The notes under the pieces: generated by a model | The model's database searches: none | What the model was told of the DNA's origin: nothing | Seen by the model: only the letters and a program-made list of their open reading frames with translations | Translations under genes and position numbers: made by a program | Shown: positions 1 through 8,166 of the stretch, one piece after another | Layout of the letters: each line of letters opens with the position of its first letter | Position numbering within the stretch: the stretch's first letter is position 1 | DNA from: Ensifer adhaerens | GTDB taxonomy: Bacteria > Pseudomonadota > Alphaproteobacteria > Rhizobiales > Rhizobiaceae | Direction of reading: 5' to 3' | DNA: 64,000 nucleotides | NCBI RefSeq assembly: GCF_001270265.1 | Contig: NZ_LGAP01000003.1 | Coordinates: 247,248-311,247, forward strand

Positions 1-59
1 AAGATCAGCGCGGCCGCGAAATAGGACATCGTCCAGCGGGAAAGCGTGGCTCCGAACAT
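1..59 (-). CDS. 5' end of an unidentified membrane protein gene (cut by window edge)
   Basis: On the minus strand an ATG at 59 opens a frame that reads MFGATLSRWTMSYFAAALI and runs off the window. An AGGATG-like ribosome site lies about seven bases before it. The start looks like the first transmembrane segment of a membrane protein. It lies downstream of, and in the same direction as, the DUF2249 gene, so it may belong to the same denitrification-related set. Only 19 residues are visible, so the family cannot be named. Confidence 0.35.
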   Translation of the reverse strand, partial: MFGATLSRWTMSYFAAALI

Positions 60-192
60 CGCGGTTCATCCTGACGAGAGCATTTCCAGGAAAGTGTGAA
101 GCGGTTTTCCGTGAGGAAATGCATAAAAACAAAGAAATGGAGCGCGTCTGCTGCCCCGCTCAAACCACAAACGCTCTCGCTGGGGGCACCCG

Positions 193-483
193 TCAGTGGC
201 CGCTGCTGCTGCCGCAGCAGCAATCGCAGCCGGAGGCCTGTTGCCGGCCGATCTCGACCCGCCAGACAGAGGGTCCCTGCTCAAGGTATTCCCAGGTGAA
301 TTCGCCGGGATAACGGGTTTCCAACTGGTAGTGCAGCGGGCGCGGGTCGTGGTCGTTGACGATGATGAAGGAGCCGCCTTCGGCCAATGCATTGAGCATG
401 CCGAAGATCTTCGGATGGCGTTCCGCCGGCGGGATCGTTCGCACGTCGATCAAGGGCTTCGTTTCTGTTTCTGCAGTTGTCAT
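193..483 (-). CDS. DUF2249 domain protein
   Basis: A 96-residue soluble protein. The core (about residues 8-75) carries the DUF2249 signature, with the sequence DVRTIPPAERHPKIF near the start and HDPRPLHYQLE in the middle, followed by a W-E-Y-L segment. The tail is rich in Cys, Ser and Gly (CDCCCGSSSGH), which could bind metal; that is inference. DUF2249 proteins are common beside nitrite and NO reductase genes and NnrS in denitrifiers, but their biochemical role is not settled. The start at 483 was chosen over an upstream ATG at 555 because homologous sequence begins here. The gene diverges from hemN and shares its promoter region, which contains two FNR-type boxes. Confidence 0.8.
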   Translation of the reverse strand: MTTAETETKPLIDVRTIPPAERHPKIFGMLNALAEGGSFIIVNDHDPRPLHYQLETRYPGEFTWEYLEQGPSVWRVEIGRQQASGCDCCCGSSSGH

Positions 484-583
484 GTCTGTCCGTTCGGGGC
501 GCCGTCGTTGCTTCAGATCCCGGGAACCGCCGACGCAAACGGCCCGGATTTGCAAAGCCTAGTGCCGGCTGCACCGCGACATT

Positions 584-597
584 TTGTCGAAGCGCAA
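584..597. promoter_or_regulatory. FNR/NnrR-type box between DUF2249 gene and hemN
   Basis: TTGTCGAAGCGCAA matches the TTG-N8-CAA form of FNR-family operators with conserved outer triplets. Its centre is about 107 bases upstream of the DUF2249 start, so it could serve that gene with a 60-70 base leader. It is weaker and less symmetric than the neighbouring box at 633-646. Confidence 0.45.
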
Positions 598-632
598 ACA
601 AATCCCGTTTTGCCTCCTTGTTGCTCGCCTGC

Positions 633-646
633 TTGGCTTTTCGCAA
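633..646. promoter_or_regulatory. FNR/NnrR-type box upstream of hemN
   Basis: TTGGCTTTTCGCAA fits TTG-N8-CAA. The centre lies about 70 bases before the hemN ATG at 710. A class II promoter with the activator at -41.5 would put the transcription start near 681 and leave a leader of roughly 29 bases. The same geometry recurs at other boxes in this island. Confidence 0.6.
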
Positions 647-709
647 AGAACGACGGTGTGCATCCGGCCTAGAAACGGATCGATTGTTTTTGCCGATAGG
701 AAGAGCACC

Positions 710-2062
710 ATGCAGTCCACCGCCCTTATGAAATATGCCGAGATGCGCTTGCCGCGTTACACCAGCTACCCGACCGCGCCGCGTTTTTCCGCCGGTGTCG
801 GACGCGAGACCTACGCCGACTGGCTCGGCGCGGTCCCAACGGACCGGGATGTCTCACTCTACCTGCACATCCCCTTTTGCCGCTCGATGTGCTGGTATTG
901 CGGGTGTCACACCACGATCACCCGCCAGGACGAACCGATCCTCGATTACCTCAATGTGCTGAGGCAGGAGATCGGCATGGTGGCCGATCATGCGGCCGGT
1001 CCGCTGCCGATCGGTGAGGTGCATTTCGGCGGGGGTACGCCGACGATCATCGAACCGGAAGAGTTCCTGGCGTTGATGGCGCTCCTGCGTGAGCGCTATC
1101 GGTTTGGTCCGGAGACGGGCGTGGCCGTCGAAATCGATCCTCGGCGCCTGACCGCCGCCATGGCACAAGCGCTTGGCGCAGGTGGGGTGAGACGGGCCAG
1201 CCTCGGCGTTCAGAGCTTCGACCCGGTCGTCCAGAAGGCGATCAACCGCATCCAGAGCGAGCAGCAGACAGCCGATGCCGTGACGCATCTTCGCAACGCG
1301 GGTGTCACCGGCATCAACTTCGACCTGATCTATGGATTGCCGCACCAGACGGTTCGCTCCTGCGTCGAAACGGTCAAGGCCGCCACGGCAATGCGGCCGG
1401 AACGCTTTGCCGTCTTCGGCTACGCGCACGTGCCATCGTTCAAAAAACACCAGCGCATGATCGACGAGAACGTGCTGCCCGACGCTTCCGCACGCACCGA
1501 CCAGGCGCTCGCCATCAGTGAAGCGCTTTGCGAAGCGGGTTACCACCAGATCGGGCTCGACCACTTCGCCCTGCCCGACGACGATCTCGTGCTTGCGCAA
1601 TCCTCCGGCATGCTTCGGCGGAATTTTCAGGGCTATACGACGGACAATTGCGAAACGCTGATCGGTTTCGGCGCCTCGGCAATCGGCCGCTCACAAGACG
1701 GTTATGTGCAGAACGAGGTCCCCCCGGGGCTTTATGCAAGCCATATCGCGTCCGGCCGATTGGCAACGACGAAGGGCTACCGTTTGACCGACGAGGATCG
1801 CCTGCGTGCCGCGATCATCGAAAGGCTGATGTGCGACTTCACGGCCGACATCAAGGCAATCGCCACTGCACATGGACGGGACCCGGATTTCCTTCTCGGC
1901 GGCAATGAGCGTCTGGCGAGGATGGCCGACGACGGTGTGCTGGATATCGCCGATGGCGTCATAACTGTAAGGCAGGATCATCGCTTCGTGATCCGCGCCG
2001 TTGCCGCGGCATTCGATGCCTATATCGATGACACGCAACGCACCCACAGCAAAGCGGCCTGA
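710..2062 (+). CDS. hemN: Oxygen-independent coproporphyrinogen III oxidase HemN
   Basis: A 450-residue radical SAM enzyme that converts coproporphyrinogen III to protoporphyrinogen IX without oxygen, supplying heme during anaerobic growth. The N-terminus has the HemN-type RYTSYPTAP motif (about residues 16-24). The cluster motif C57-x3-C61-x2-C64-x-C66 lies in HIPFCRSMCWYCGC, which is HemN-type rather than HemW-type. HFGGGTPT, the SAM-binding glycine motif, follows near residue 105. Length agrees with HemN (about 450). The ATG at 710 was preferred to an upstream one at 584, which would overlap a regulatory box. It lies next to the nor operon; NO reductase needs heme b and c, so the pairing is logical. 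Confidence 0.95.
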   Translation: MQSTALMKYAEMRLPRYTSYPTAPRFSAGVGRETYADWLGAVPTDRDVSLYLHIPFCRSMCWYCGCHTTITRQDEPILDYLNVLRQEIGMVADHAAGPLPIGEVHFGGGTPTIIEPEEFLALMALLRERYRFGPETGVAVEIDPRRLTAAMAQALGAGGVRRASLGVQSFDPVVQKAINRIQSEQQTADAVTHLRNAGVTGINFDLIYGLPHQTVRSCVETVKAATAMRPERFAVFGYAHVPSFKKHQRMIDENVLPDASARTDQALAISEALCEAGYHQIGLDHFALPDDDLVLAQSSGMLRRNFQGYTTDNCETLIGFGASAIGRSQDGYVQNEVPPGLYASHIASGRLATTKGYRLTDEDRLRAAIIERLMCDFTADIKAIATAHGRDPDFLLGGNERLARMADDGVLDIADGVITVRQDHRFVIRAVAAAFDAYIDDTQRTHSKAA

Positions 2063-2079
2063 AGCGCTGCTAACCACCA

Positions 2080-2119
2080 AACACGAAAAGGCCCGGTCGC
2101 GACCGGGCCTTTTCGTGTT
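2080..2119. terminator. Bidirectional terminator between hemN and norD
   Basis: A 40-base perfect inverted repeat centred on 2099/2100. A GC-rich stem (GGCCCGGTCG/CGACCGGGCC) is flanked by A4 on one side and T4 on the other, so it works as a rho-independent terminator in either direction. It sits between the convergent hemN and norD genes. Confidence 0.9.
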
Positions 2120-2132
2120 CCATCTGATCGTT

Positions 2133-4034
2133 CTATCCCGCCAGGCTTCTGTAGATCGCCGGCAGTGCCGCCGGCAGCCGGGCAATGTTGCCGACGACGG
2201 CATAGCCGTTCTGGCCGAACATGGCCGGCACGTAGGACCGCGCCTCGCGGTCGACAGTGACGGCAAAAGCGCTGATACCGCTCCGGCGCGCCTCCGTGAC
2301 CGCCTTGCGGCTATCCTCCAGCGCGAAGCGCCCCTCATAATGGTCGACGTCGTTCGGCTTACCGTCGGTCAGGACCAGCAGCAGCTTCTTGCGGTTGGGC
2401 TGCTTCTGAAGCTCGGCCGTGGCATGGCGGATGGCTGCACCGATGCGGGTGTAATATCCCGGCTTCAGGGCGGCGATGCGGCTTTCGACGAGCGCGCTCA
2501 TCGGCTCGTCGAAAGCCTTGACGCTTTCCACCTTCACCCAGTCGCGCCGCCGTGAGGTGAAGGTAAGGATCGAATGATTGTCGCCGCAGGCCGAAAGGCC
2601 GTGGGCGAGAATGAGCAGCGCTTCCTTTTCGACATCGAGCACCCGTCGATTATCGGACCAGGCATCGGTCGAAAGCGAGACGTCAACCAGGATTGTGACG
2701 GCGAGGTCGTGAACCTGCGGGCGGCTCATCAGATGAATGCGGTCACTCCCCTGGCCGCCGGCAGCCAAATCGGTGCGGGCGCGCACCACGGCATCGAGAT
2801 CGAGATCAGCGCCGTCGATCTGCGCGCGCAGGATCTCGTTGCGTGGCCGCAGCACTTCGAACTGGCGCCGCACGCGCCGGATCAGGCTCCTGGTTTCCGG
2901 CGTCAGCTCAGCCCGGTCTTCCACGCCTGATGCCGGGCCTGCCAGCACCCGGCAATGATCTTTCAGGTAGCTCGACGTCCTGTAGTTCCATTCGGGATAA
3001 GTGAGCTCGGCCGTCAGCGGCGTCGGATCGACGGCTTCAGGCGGCAGGTCGAGATCGAAGCGAAAGCGCGCAGATGGTCTGCCCTTCCGTTCGCCAAGCG
3101 TCATCTCGTCGAGATCCTGCGCGGCCTTGTTGTCATGGTCGTCGCTGTCGTCGGACGGCCGATCGACATTGACCATCTCGGCCATCGCCAGGATTTTCTC
3201 GAAGCGGTTGAGGATGAAGGGGCTGCGATCCCCCTTGCGGTTCTCGGGGTTCTCCCTGACCGCAATGTGGCGCTCGGTCTCGGCGATCTGGCTGGAGGCG
3301 GTCCCCGTTGCCGCGACATCGTCATCGCGCTCGGTGGCAGTCTCCGGTCGCAACAAAGTATCCGGCCACAAGGGAACCGGCAGCAGCGGCAGATATCCCG
3401 GTGGAGCGCGATGCGGGAAGATCACCGGCAAGGTCGCATCCGGTTGGCCGGCCGCCTTGCGCAGCAGCCGCAGGACACGGTTCTCGACATGCTGCTCCAC
3501 CGAAGGGAGAGAACCGCGCTGGCGCTCGACGAGAACGGCTTCGGCTAGGTGGCAGTACTTGTGGCGCATGCCCGGAAAGCGCTGGAAGACCTCGGCCACG
3601 GTTTCCTGCGCCCGCGACAGATAGGCCAGGTCGGACTGCAATGGATCCGTTTCTGCAGCGGGATCGAGCGGCATGGTCGCCATATAGGCGACCAGCCAGA
3701 AATAGAGATCGATGTTGAGGTTCCGGTCGGGAAAAATGTCGATCTCGCCGGGCAGCATCAAAGACGCATGATCCCGGCCGGGCTGAACGAGCTTTTCCTC
3801 GCCGAGCCCCATTTTCTGCCGCCACTTCAGACGGTGGCCGGACGTGCGGCCGCGGGCCGGAACGATCTGGACCGCGGCCTCGCCGCCGTGTCCTCGAAAG
3901 CAGATCGCCAGCATCGGCATCATATCGGCCAGTTTGACAGCCTGTTCGGGATAACGCCGCCAGGTGCCGGTATTGCCAATGAAACGGTGCCAGGCGCGCC
4001 CGACGGTTTCTTCGAGTTCGAGGAAGTCCAGCAT
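2133..4034 (-). CDS. norD: NorD, nitric oxide reductase activation protein
   Basis: A 633-residue cytoplasmic protein needed for assembly or activation of NO reductase. The C-terminal 200 residues form a von Willebrand factor A domain: the MIDAS motif DVSLS is seen in TILVDVSLSTDAW, and VLTDGKPND is the later metal-site loop. The N-terminal two thirds is a NorD-specific helical region. NorD VWA proteins work with MoxR-type ATPases, here NorQ, whose gene lies immediately upstream (10 bases apart on the minus strand). It is the last gene of norEFCBQD and ends just before the shared terminator. The length matches NorD of Agrobacterium and Rhodobacter types. Confidence 0.95.
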   Translation of the reverse strand: MLDFLELEETVGRAWHRFIGNTGTWRRYPEQAVKLADMMPMLAICFRGHGGEAAVQIVPARGRTSGHRLKWRQKMGLGEEKLVQPGRDHASLMLPGEIDIFPDRNLNIDLYFWLVAYMATMPLDPAAETDPLQSDLAYLSRAQETVAEVFQRFPGMRHKYCHLAEAVLVERQRGSLPSVEQHVENRVLRLLRKAAGQPDATLPVIFPHRAPPGYLPLLPVPLWPDTLLRPETATERDDDVAATGTASSQIAETERHIAVRENPENRKGDRSPFILNRFEKILAMAEMVNVDRPSDDSDDHDNKAAQDLDEMTLGERKGRPSARFRFDLDLPPEAVDPTPLTAELTYPEWNYRTSSYLKDHCRVLAGPASGVEDRAELTPETRSLIRRVRRQFEVLRPRNEILRAQIDGADLDLDAVVRARTDLAAGGQGSDRIHLMSRPQVHDLAVTILVDVSLSTDAWSDNRRVLDVEKEALLILAHGLSACGDNHSILTFTSRRRDWVKVESVKAFDEPMSALVESRIAALKPGYYTRIGAAIRHATAELQKQPNRKKLLLVLTDGKPNDVDHYEGRFALEDSRKAVTEARRSGISAFAVTVDREARSYVPAMFGQNGYAVVGNIARLPAALPAIYRSLAG

Positions 4035-4044
4035 AACTCAATCC

Positions 4045-4857
4045 TCAGGCAATCAAGGAGGCGGCAACCTCAAGAAGCGCCGCCCGCACGTCCGGCTCAT
4101 CGGTCAGCGGCTCGATCATCGCCGCGCGCACCGCGTCCTTGACCGGCATTCCGGCATCGATCAGGCAGGCGCAATAGACGAGCAGACGTGTCGACACGCC
4201 CTCCTCAAGGTCGTGACCCTTCAGTGCACGCAGACGAGCCGCGAGATTGACGAGCGGCGCCACCTGGCTTGCGGCCAGGCCGCTCTCACGGGAGACCACC
4301 TCGATCTCCTCGTTGCGTGGCAGGAAATCGAACTCGATCGCGACAAAACGTTGACGCGTGCTGGGCTTCAGGCTCTTGAGCAGGTTCTGGTAGCCGGGAT
4401 TGTAGGAGACGACCAGCATGAACGCTGGAGGCGCTTCGAGCAGTTCGCCGGTCCGCTCCAGGGGCAACATGCGGCGGTCGTCGGTCAGCGGATGCAGCAC
4501 GACGGTCACGTCCTTGCGTGCTTCGACGATCTCGTCGAGGTAGCAGATCCCGCCCTCGCGCACTGCACGTGTCAGAGGGCCATCGACCCAGACGGTATCG
4601 CCGCCCTTCAACAGGTAACGCCCGGTCAGATCCGCTGCGGCCAGGTCGTCATGGCAGGAGACGGTCGAAAGCGGCAGGCCGAGCTTTGCCGCCATATGGC
4701 TGACGAAACGCGTCTTGCCGCAGCCGGTCGGGCCTTTGAGCAGGAGCGGCAATTGCCGGACCCAGGCATTCTCGAACAGGGCGCACTCGTTGCCCGAGGG
4801 GCTATAGGCGGGAATGTCGATCGATACCGGAACCAGGCTTGGTTGAACAATGCTCAT
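4045..4857 (-). CDS. norQ: NorQ, MoxR-type AAA+ ATPase
   Basis: A 270-residue AAA+ ATPase of the MoxR/CbbQ/NirQ group that partners NorD in activating NO reductase. The Walker A motif is GPTGCGKTR near residue 45, Walker B is ICYLDEIVE near residue 103, and a sensor 1 segment VVSYNPGYQ follows. The ATG at 4857 gives the start MSIVQPSL; the upstream in-frame ATG at 4905 is less likely because it would extend into the norB-norQ spacer without homology. It sits between norB and norD on the minus strand as in other alphaproteobacterial nor operons. Confidence 0.95.
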   Translation of the reverse strand: MSIVQPSLVPVSIDIPAYSPSGNECALFENAWVRQLPLLLKGPTGCGKTRFVSHMAAKLGLPLSTVSCHDDLAAADLTGRYLLKGGDTVWVDGPLTRAVREGGICYLDEIVEARKDVTVVLHPLTDDRRMLPLERTGELLEAPPAFMLVVSYNPGYQNLLKSLKPSTRQRFVAIEFDFLPRNEEIEVVSRESGLAASQVAPLVNLAARLRALKGHDLEEGVSTRLLVYCACLIDAGMPVKDAVRAAMIEPLTDEPDVRAALLEVAASLIA

Positions 4858-4924
4858 GGCATGTCTCCGTGAAAGAGGAGGAAGGAGATTGGCCGGTCCG
4901 GGCAACCCGGACCGGCGCGTTCAT

Positions 4925-6271
4925 TCATTCTGCAGGCTGCATCGATGCACTCAGCGTCTTGCTGCGTTCCCGGCCGGGGACGAGGATTGCCCAGACGAAC
5001 ATCAGCGCCGAGATCAGCACGAAGACGCCGGAGCCAAGCCGGATCCAGTAGAACAGCGCGAGCTGATCCTGGACGTCCATGTAGCTGTCGCCCAAGACGC
5101 GCTGCAGATGAGCCTGCAGGACGCCAGCGAAGGTGAGCGCGAAGGTCATGACCGACATCGCCGTGCACATGATCCAGAAGCTGACCATGGACAGCATCTG
5201 GTTGTAGGGTGCCCGACCGCGGATTTCGGGGATCGCATAGGCCATGACCGCAAGGTTGAGCATCACATAGGCGCCGAAGAAGGCAAGGTGTCCGTGCGCG
5301 GCAGTCACCTGCGTGCCGTGGGTGTAGTAGTTCACCGACGACAGCGTGTGCAGGAAGCCCCAGACACCGGCGCCGAAGAAGGCCATCACCGAGCAGCCGA
5401 TCGACCAAAGCAGTGCCGCTCTGTTCGGGTGCTTGCGTCCAGCCTTCCAGGTCATCACGAACGTGAAGATCACCATGGTGAAGAACGGCGCGACCTCGAG
5501 CGTCGAGAACAGCGAACCGATCCACTGCCAGTAGCCCGGCGCACCGATCCAGTAGTAGTGGTGACCAGTGCCGAGGATGCCCGAGAACAGCGCCAGACCG
5601 ACGATGACGTAGAGCCACTTCTCGACGACCTCCCGGTCGATGCCGTTGAGCTTGATCATCAGGAAGGCGAGCACCGACGCCATGATCAGTTCCCAGACGC
5701 CTTCGACCCACAGGTGAACGACGTACCACCAGTACATCTTGTCGAGCGCGAGATTGATCGGATTGTAGAAAGCGAAGAGGAAGAAGATCGCAACGCCCCA
5801 GAGCCCGAAGATCAGGATGTTGGTGACGGTGGTCTTGCGGCCCTTAAGGACCGTCAGCGTGATGTTGTAGAGGAACATCAGCGCGACGATGACAATGCCG
5901 ACCTTGATTGCGAAGGGTTGCTCGAGAAACTCTCGCCCCTCGTGGATGCGCAGGAGGTAGCCGACGACGGCGATGGCAGCCGCGATCAGGAAGATCCAGA
6001 ACTGCGCGATCGCGATCTTGGTGCTGTAAAGCTCGGTCTCCGCCTCTTCCGGCAGGAGATAATAGGTGGCGCCCATAAAGCCCATCAGCAGCCAGACGAT
6101 GAGGGCGTTGGTGTGCACCATGCGAACGATGTTGAAAGGCAGCAGTTCGGACAAGGTATTGGGAAGGACATAGATGGTGCCGGCAAGCACGCCGAACAGC
6201 ACCTGGGCGAGGAACAGGCCGATCGCTCCGTAGAAATAGAGCATTGCGACCTTCTGGGTTTGGTATTTCAT
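4925..6271 (-). CDS. norB: NorB, nitric oxide reductase large subunit (cNOR)
   Basis: A 448-residue integral membrane subunit that reduces 2 NO to N2O. It is a heme-copper oxidase superfamily member with about 12 transmembrane helices. Conserved His-bearing segments are visible: MVHTNALIVW near residue 52, GTGHHYYWIG near residue 207, and THGTQVTAAHGHLAFFG near residue 305; together they carry the ligands for heme b, heme b3 and the non-heme iron. The length matches short cytochrome-c-dependent NorB rather than the longer quinol NorZ. The ATG at 6271 gives MKYQTQKVAM and leaves a 24-base spacer from norC. Confidence 0.97.
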   Translation of the reverse strand: MKYQTQKVAMLYFYGAIGLFLAQVLFGVLAGTIYVLPNTLSELLPFNIVRMVHTNALIVWLLMGFMGATYYLLPEEAETELYSTKIAIAQFWIFLIAAAIAVVGYLLRIHEGREFLEQPFAIKVGIVIVALMFLYNITLTVLKGRKTTVTNILIFGLWGVAIFFLFAFYNPINLALDKMYWWYVVHLWVEGVWELIMASVLAFLMIKLNGIDREVVEKWLYVIVGLALFSGILGTGHHYYWIGAPGYWQWIGSLFSTLEVAPFFTMVIFTFVMTWKAGRKHPNRAALLWSIGCSVMAFFGAGVWGFLHTLSSVNYYTHGTQVTAAHGHLAFFGAYVMLNLAVMAYAIPEIRGRAPYNQMLSMVSFWIMCTAMSVMTFALTFAGVLQAHLQRVLGDSYMDVQDQLALFYWIRLGSGVFVLISALMFVWAILVPGRERSKTLSASMQPAE

Positions 6272-6295
6272 GATTTCACACTCCAATCGCAACGC

Positions 6296-6748
6296 TTAGC
6301 CGGCCTCGTTCGGCGGCCAGTTCTGGGTCTTGATACGGCTCGTCCACTCCAGGAAATCCGCGAGATCGTTAAGCTCCTGTTCGGTCAGGTTGAACTGCGG
6401 CATCTGGCGGCGCCCTTCGATGCCGCTCGGCTGGGCGGCCATCCAGGCCTTCATCGTTTCACGCGCGCCGTCCGGATCTGTCTCGCCGCCCCAGCGCTTC
6501 CAGACATTGCCGAGCTCGGGCGCGAAATAGGCGCCTTCACCGAGAAGCGTGTGGCAGTTGATACAGGCGTTCTTCTCCCAGACGTGTTTGCCGCGGGCGA
6601 CCGCGTCCGTCAGGGTCGACTCATCGGTCGAGACCGTGCGCATGTAGTAGTGGCTGTGGGCGGTGAGCCCGACAAAGATTGAAAAAAAGAAGAAGGGCCC
6701 GCCGTAAAAGACGTTTCGGGCCCCGGTCTTGGTGAGGCGTTCTGCCAT
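6296..6748 (-). CDS. norC: NorC, nitric oxide reductase cytochrome c subunit
   Basis: A 150-residue membrane-anchored cytochrome c that passes electrons to NorB. An uncleaved N-terminal membrane anchor spans about residues 15-35. The heme c motif CINCH is at 62-66 and the likely axial Met lies in RRQMPQF near residue 116. Length and layout match NorC. The ATG at 6748 was chosen (MAERLTKTGARN); longer in-frame starts would cross the TTG-N8-CAA box at 6889-6902. First gene of a norCB(QD) transcript, with a probable promoter of its own. Confidence 0.97.
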   Translation of the reverse strand: MAERLTKTGARNVFYGGPFFFFSIFVGLTAHSHYYMRTVSTDESTLTDAVARGKHVWEKNACINCHTLLGEGAYFAPELGNVWKRWGGETDPDGARETMKAWMAAQPSGIEGRRQMPQFNLTEQELNDLADFLEWTSRIKTQNWPPNEAG

Positions 6749-6888
6749 CACGTGATCCTTTCGACTTCGGCCGGCCTTAAACACCTTGGCCGGCTTATCT
6801 GATCCCCTCCCCGCTTGGCGCCGCGACGTGCGGCACCGACGAACTATCGGGGCGCGGACCATGTCTAGGGATTTCCGAAAGGCCTTCT

Positions 6889-6902
6889 TTGCGTTTTGGC
6901 AA
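6889..6902. promoter_or_regulatory. FNR/NnrR-type box upstream of norC
   Basis: TTGCGTTTTGGCAA, a good TTG-N8-CAA match, lies between norF and norC, about 147 bases before the norC ATG. The distance implies a leader of about 100 bases if the box activates from -41.5. Confidence 0.6.
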
Positions 6903-6920
6903 ACAAGAGGAAGAGTGGTT

Positions 6921-7199
6921 TCAAGCGGATGGCACTGCGCCCATTGCAAGTTTTGCCAGAGCCAGAAGCGCAAGGATGATGGGCCACGCCAGCAGGCCGA
7001 ACCGCAGACCAACCGGGGCCTGACGCAGGCCCATGAAATCCAGAGCCACGAGCCGGCACTTGACGACCGCCAGGAACAGCAGCGTCACGGTCACCGCAGC
7101 CGTGCCGCCCCAGAACGTCATCATGACCATGCCCGAAAGCACGATTGCGACCAGAACGGCCCAGGTGTTGTGAAGTCGGCGCGCATTGTGATGGGTCAT
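6921..7199 (-). CDS. norF: NorF, small membrane protein of the nor operon
   Basis: A 92-residue membrane protein with three hydrophobic segments. It starts MTHHNARRLHNTW and includes VVKCRLVALDFMGLR, the typical NorF/cytochrome-oxidase-subunit-IV-like core. NorF is needed for full NO reductase activity in Paracoccus and relatives; the exact role is unclear. It lies five bases after norE and before norC on the minus strand. The open frame extends far upstream through norE, but the ATG at 7199 fits both the family length and the end of norE. Confidence 0.88.
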   Translation of the reverse strand: MTHHNARRLHNTWAVLVAIVLSGMVMMTFWGGTAAVTVTLLFLAVVKCRLVALDFMGLRQAPVGLRFGLLAWPIILALLALAKLAMGAVPSA

Positions 7200-7204
7200 G
7201 GCAA

Positions 7205-7771
7205 TCACACGAGATAGACGAGCGGGAACATCACGATCCAGACAAGGTCGATGACGTGCCAGAGGGTGGTGATCAGCGCAATGTTTCCCGGGCTCGGACG
7301 CCAGGCGACCAAGAGCAGGACGGCGCTGCCGAAGGCAACGTGCAGCAGGTGAAAGCCCGTGATCAGGAAATAGAGCTCGAAGAAGGCACCGAACTGCGGC
7401 AACCCGGCGACGTCGACCTCGGTCGAATACTCGAAAAGCTTGATGACGACGAAGGCAACCCCGAAGAGGGCAGCAAGCATGAGCGCTCGTCGCCGTGCAG
7501 CGGTCGACGCGACCGGACGCGCCGCCAAGGCCGCCTGCCAGCCGCTGGTCAGAAGAACGAGCGTATTGATGCCCGCAAGCAGCGGATTGAGATGCGAACG
7601 GGCTGCGGCAAACGCGTCCGCCTGTATGACACCGACCACGAGAAAACCGGTCAACAGGATGCCGAGGGCAGCAAGTTCGCTCCAAACAAGCACCCAGAGC
7701 AGGAGATCGTCTACGGATGCATGTTCTTCTGTTTGTTCTGTCTCGACAACCGGAAGGGCGTGCCCGTCCAT
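7205..7771 (-). CDS. norE: NorE, cytochrome c oxidase subunit III-like protein
   Basis: A 188-residue membrane protein of the cytochrome c oxidase subunit III family, with about five transmembrane helices. The motif FELYFLITGFHLLHVAFG near residue 130 and TLWHVIDLVWIVMFPLVYL at the C-terminus are characteristic. NorE is a nor-operon accessory protein that improves NO reductase activity. It is the first gene of the minus-strand nor cluster. A near-perfect FNR-type palindrome at 7828-7841 lies about 63 bases before its ATG. Confidence 0.92.
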   Translation of the reverse strand: MDGHALPVVETEQTEEHASVDDLLLWVLVWSELAALGILLTGFLVVGVIQADAFAAARSHLNPLLAGINTLVLLTSGWQAALAARPVASTAARRRALMLAALFGVAFVVIKLFEYSTEVDVAGLPQFGAFFELYFLITGFHLLHVAFGSAVLLLVAWRPSPGNIALITTLWHVIDLVWIVMFPLVYLV

Positions 7772-7827
7772 GCGCCAACTCCTTTGCTAAAACCGGCGTC
7801 AGCTAGGCAGGCAGGTATCCCTTGTCT

Positions 7828-7841
7828 TTGCGATTGCGCAA
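7828..7841. promoter_or_regulatory. FNR/NnrR-type box in the norE divergent promoter
   Basis: TTGCGATTGCGCAA is the most symmetric box in the island (TTGCG/CGCAA arms, N4 centre). It lies about 63 bases before norE on the minus strand and about 60 bases before the small plus-strand gene at 7894, so one site can serve both from -41.5. Confidence 0.75.
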
Positions 7842-7893
7842 AGAGGCGGGGTAACGGGGCTGTTAGCAGCAAGCTCATTCCAGGAGTTTTCCG

Positions 7894-8055
7894 ATGACAG
7901 ACGCTCAAATCGGCCTTTCCGTCGCAACCCCGATCATTGTCGGGTTCGCCATCCTTCTCTACCGCATGGGTGTCCTGCAGCGCGCGGCCACGCTGTCGGC
8001 TGTCCTGTTCTCCATCGCGATCGCCATCGTGCTCTTTCTCGATCCTTCGCAGTAA
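7894..8055 (+). CDS. Small two-helix membrane protein of unknown function
   Basis: A 53-residue reading frame (start MTDAQIGLSV, end IVLFLDPSQ). It has two hydrophobic helices (about residues 8-23 and 30-49) joined by a short basic loop, RMGVLQR. A ribosome site CAGGAG lies about eight bases before the ATG. The FNR-type palindrome at 7828-7841 is positioned for activation of this gene as well as norE. I do not recognise the family. The promoter, ribosome site and position in the nor island make it a likely real gene for a small accessory protein of anaerobic respiration. Confidence 0.6.
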   Translation: MTDAQIGLSVATPIIVGFAILLYRMGVLQRAATLSAVLFSIAIAIVLFLDPSQ

Positions 8056-8100
8056 CAGCGTCACGCAGCAGATGCCCGCCCCAGCCGGTCGCCATCCACT

Positions 8101-8114
8101 TTGCGAAATGTCAA
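8101..8114. promoter_or_regulatory. FNR/NnrR-type box upstream of the hemerythrin-like gene
   Basis: TTGCGAAATGTCAA fits TTG-N8-CAA and is centred about 60 bases before the ATG at 8167, the same spacing as at the norE box. Confidence 0.6.
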
Positions 8115-8166
8115 AGATCGCCCAATCGATTGCGCCTAGACGATTGAGGAATGACGAATCTCGATC

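Noticed and set aside
4850..6682. Long plus-strand open frame of 610 codons
   Set aside because: It is antisense to norB and norC, has a low-complexity charged composition typical of a shadow frame in GC-rich DNA, and matches no family.
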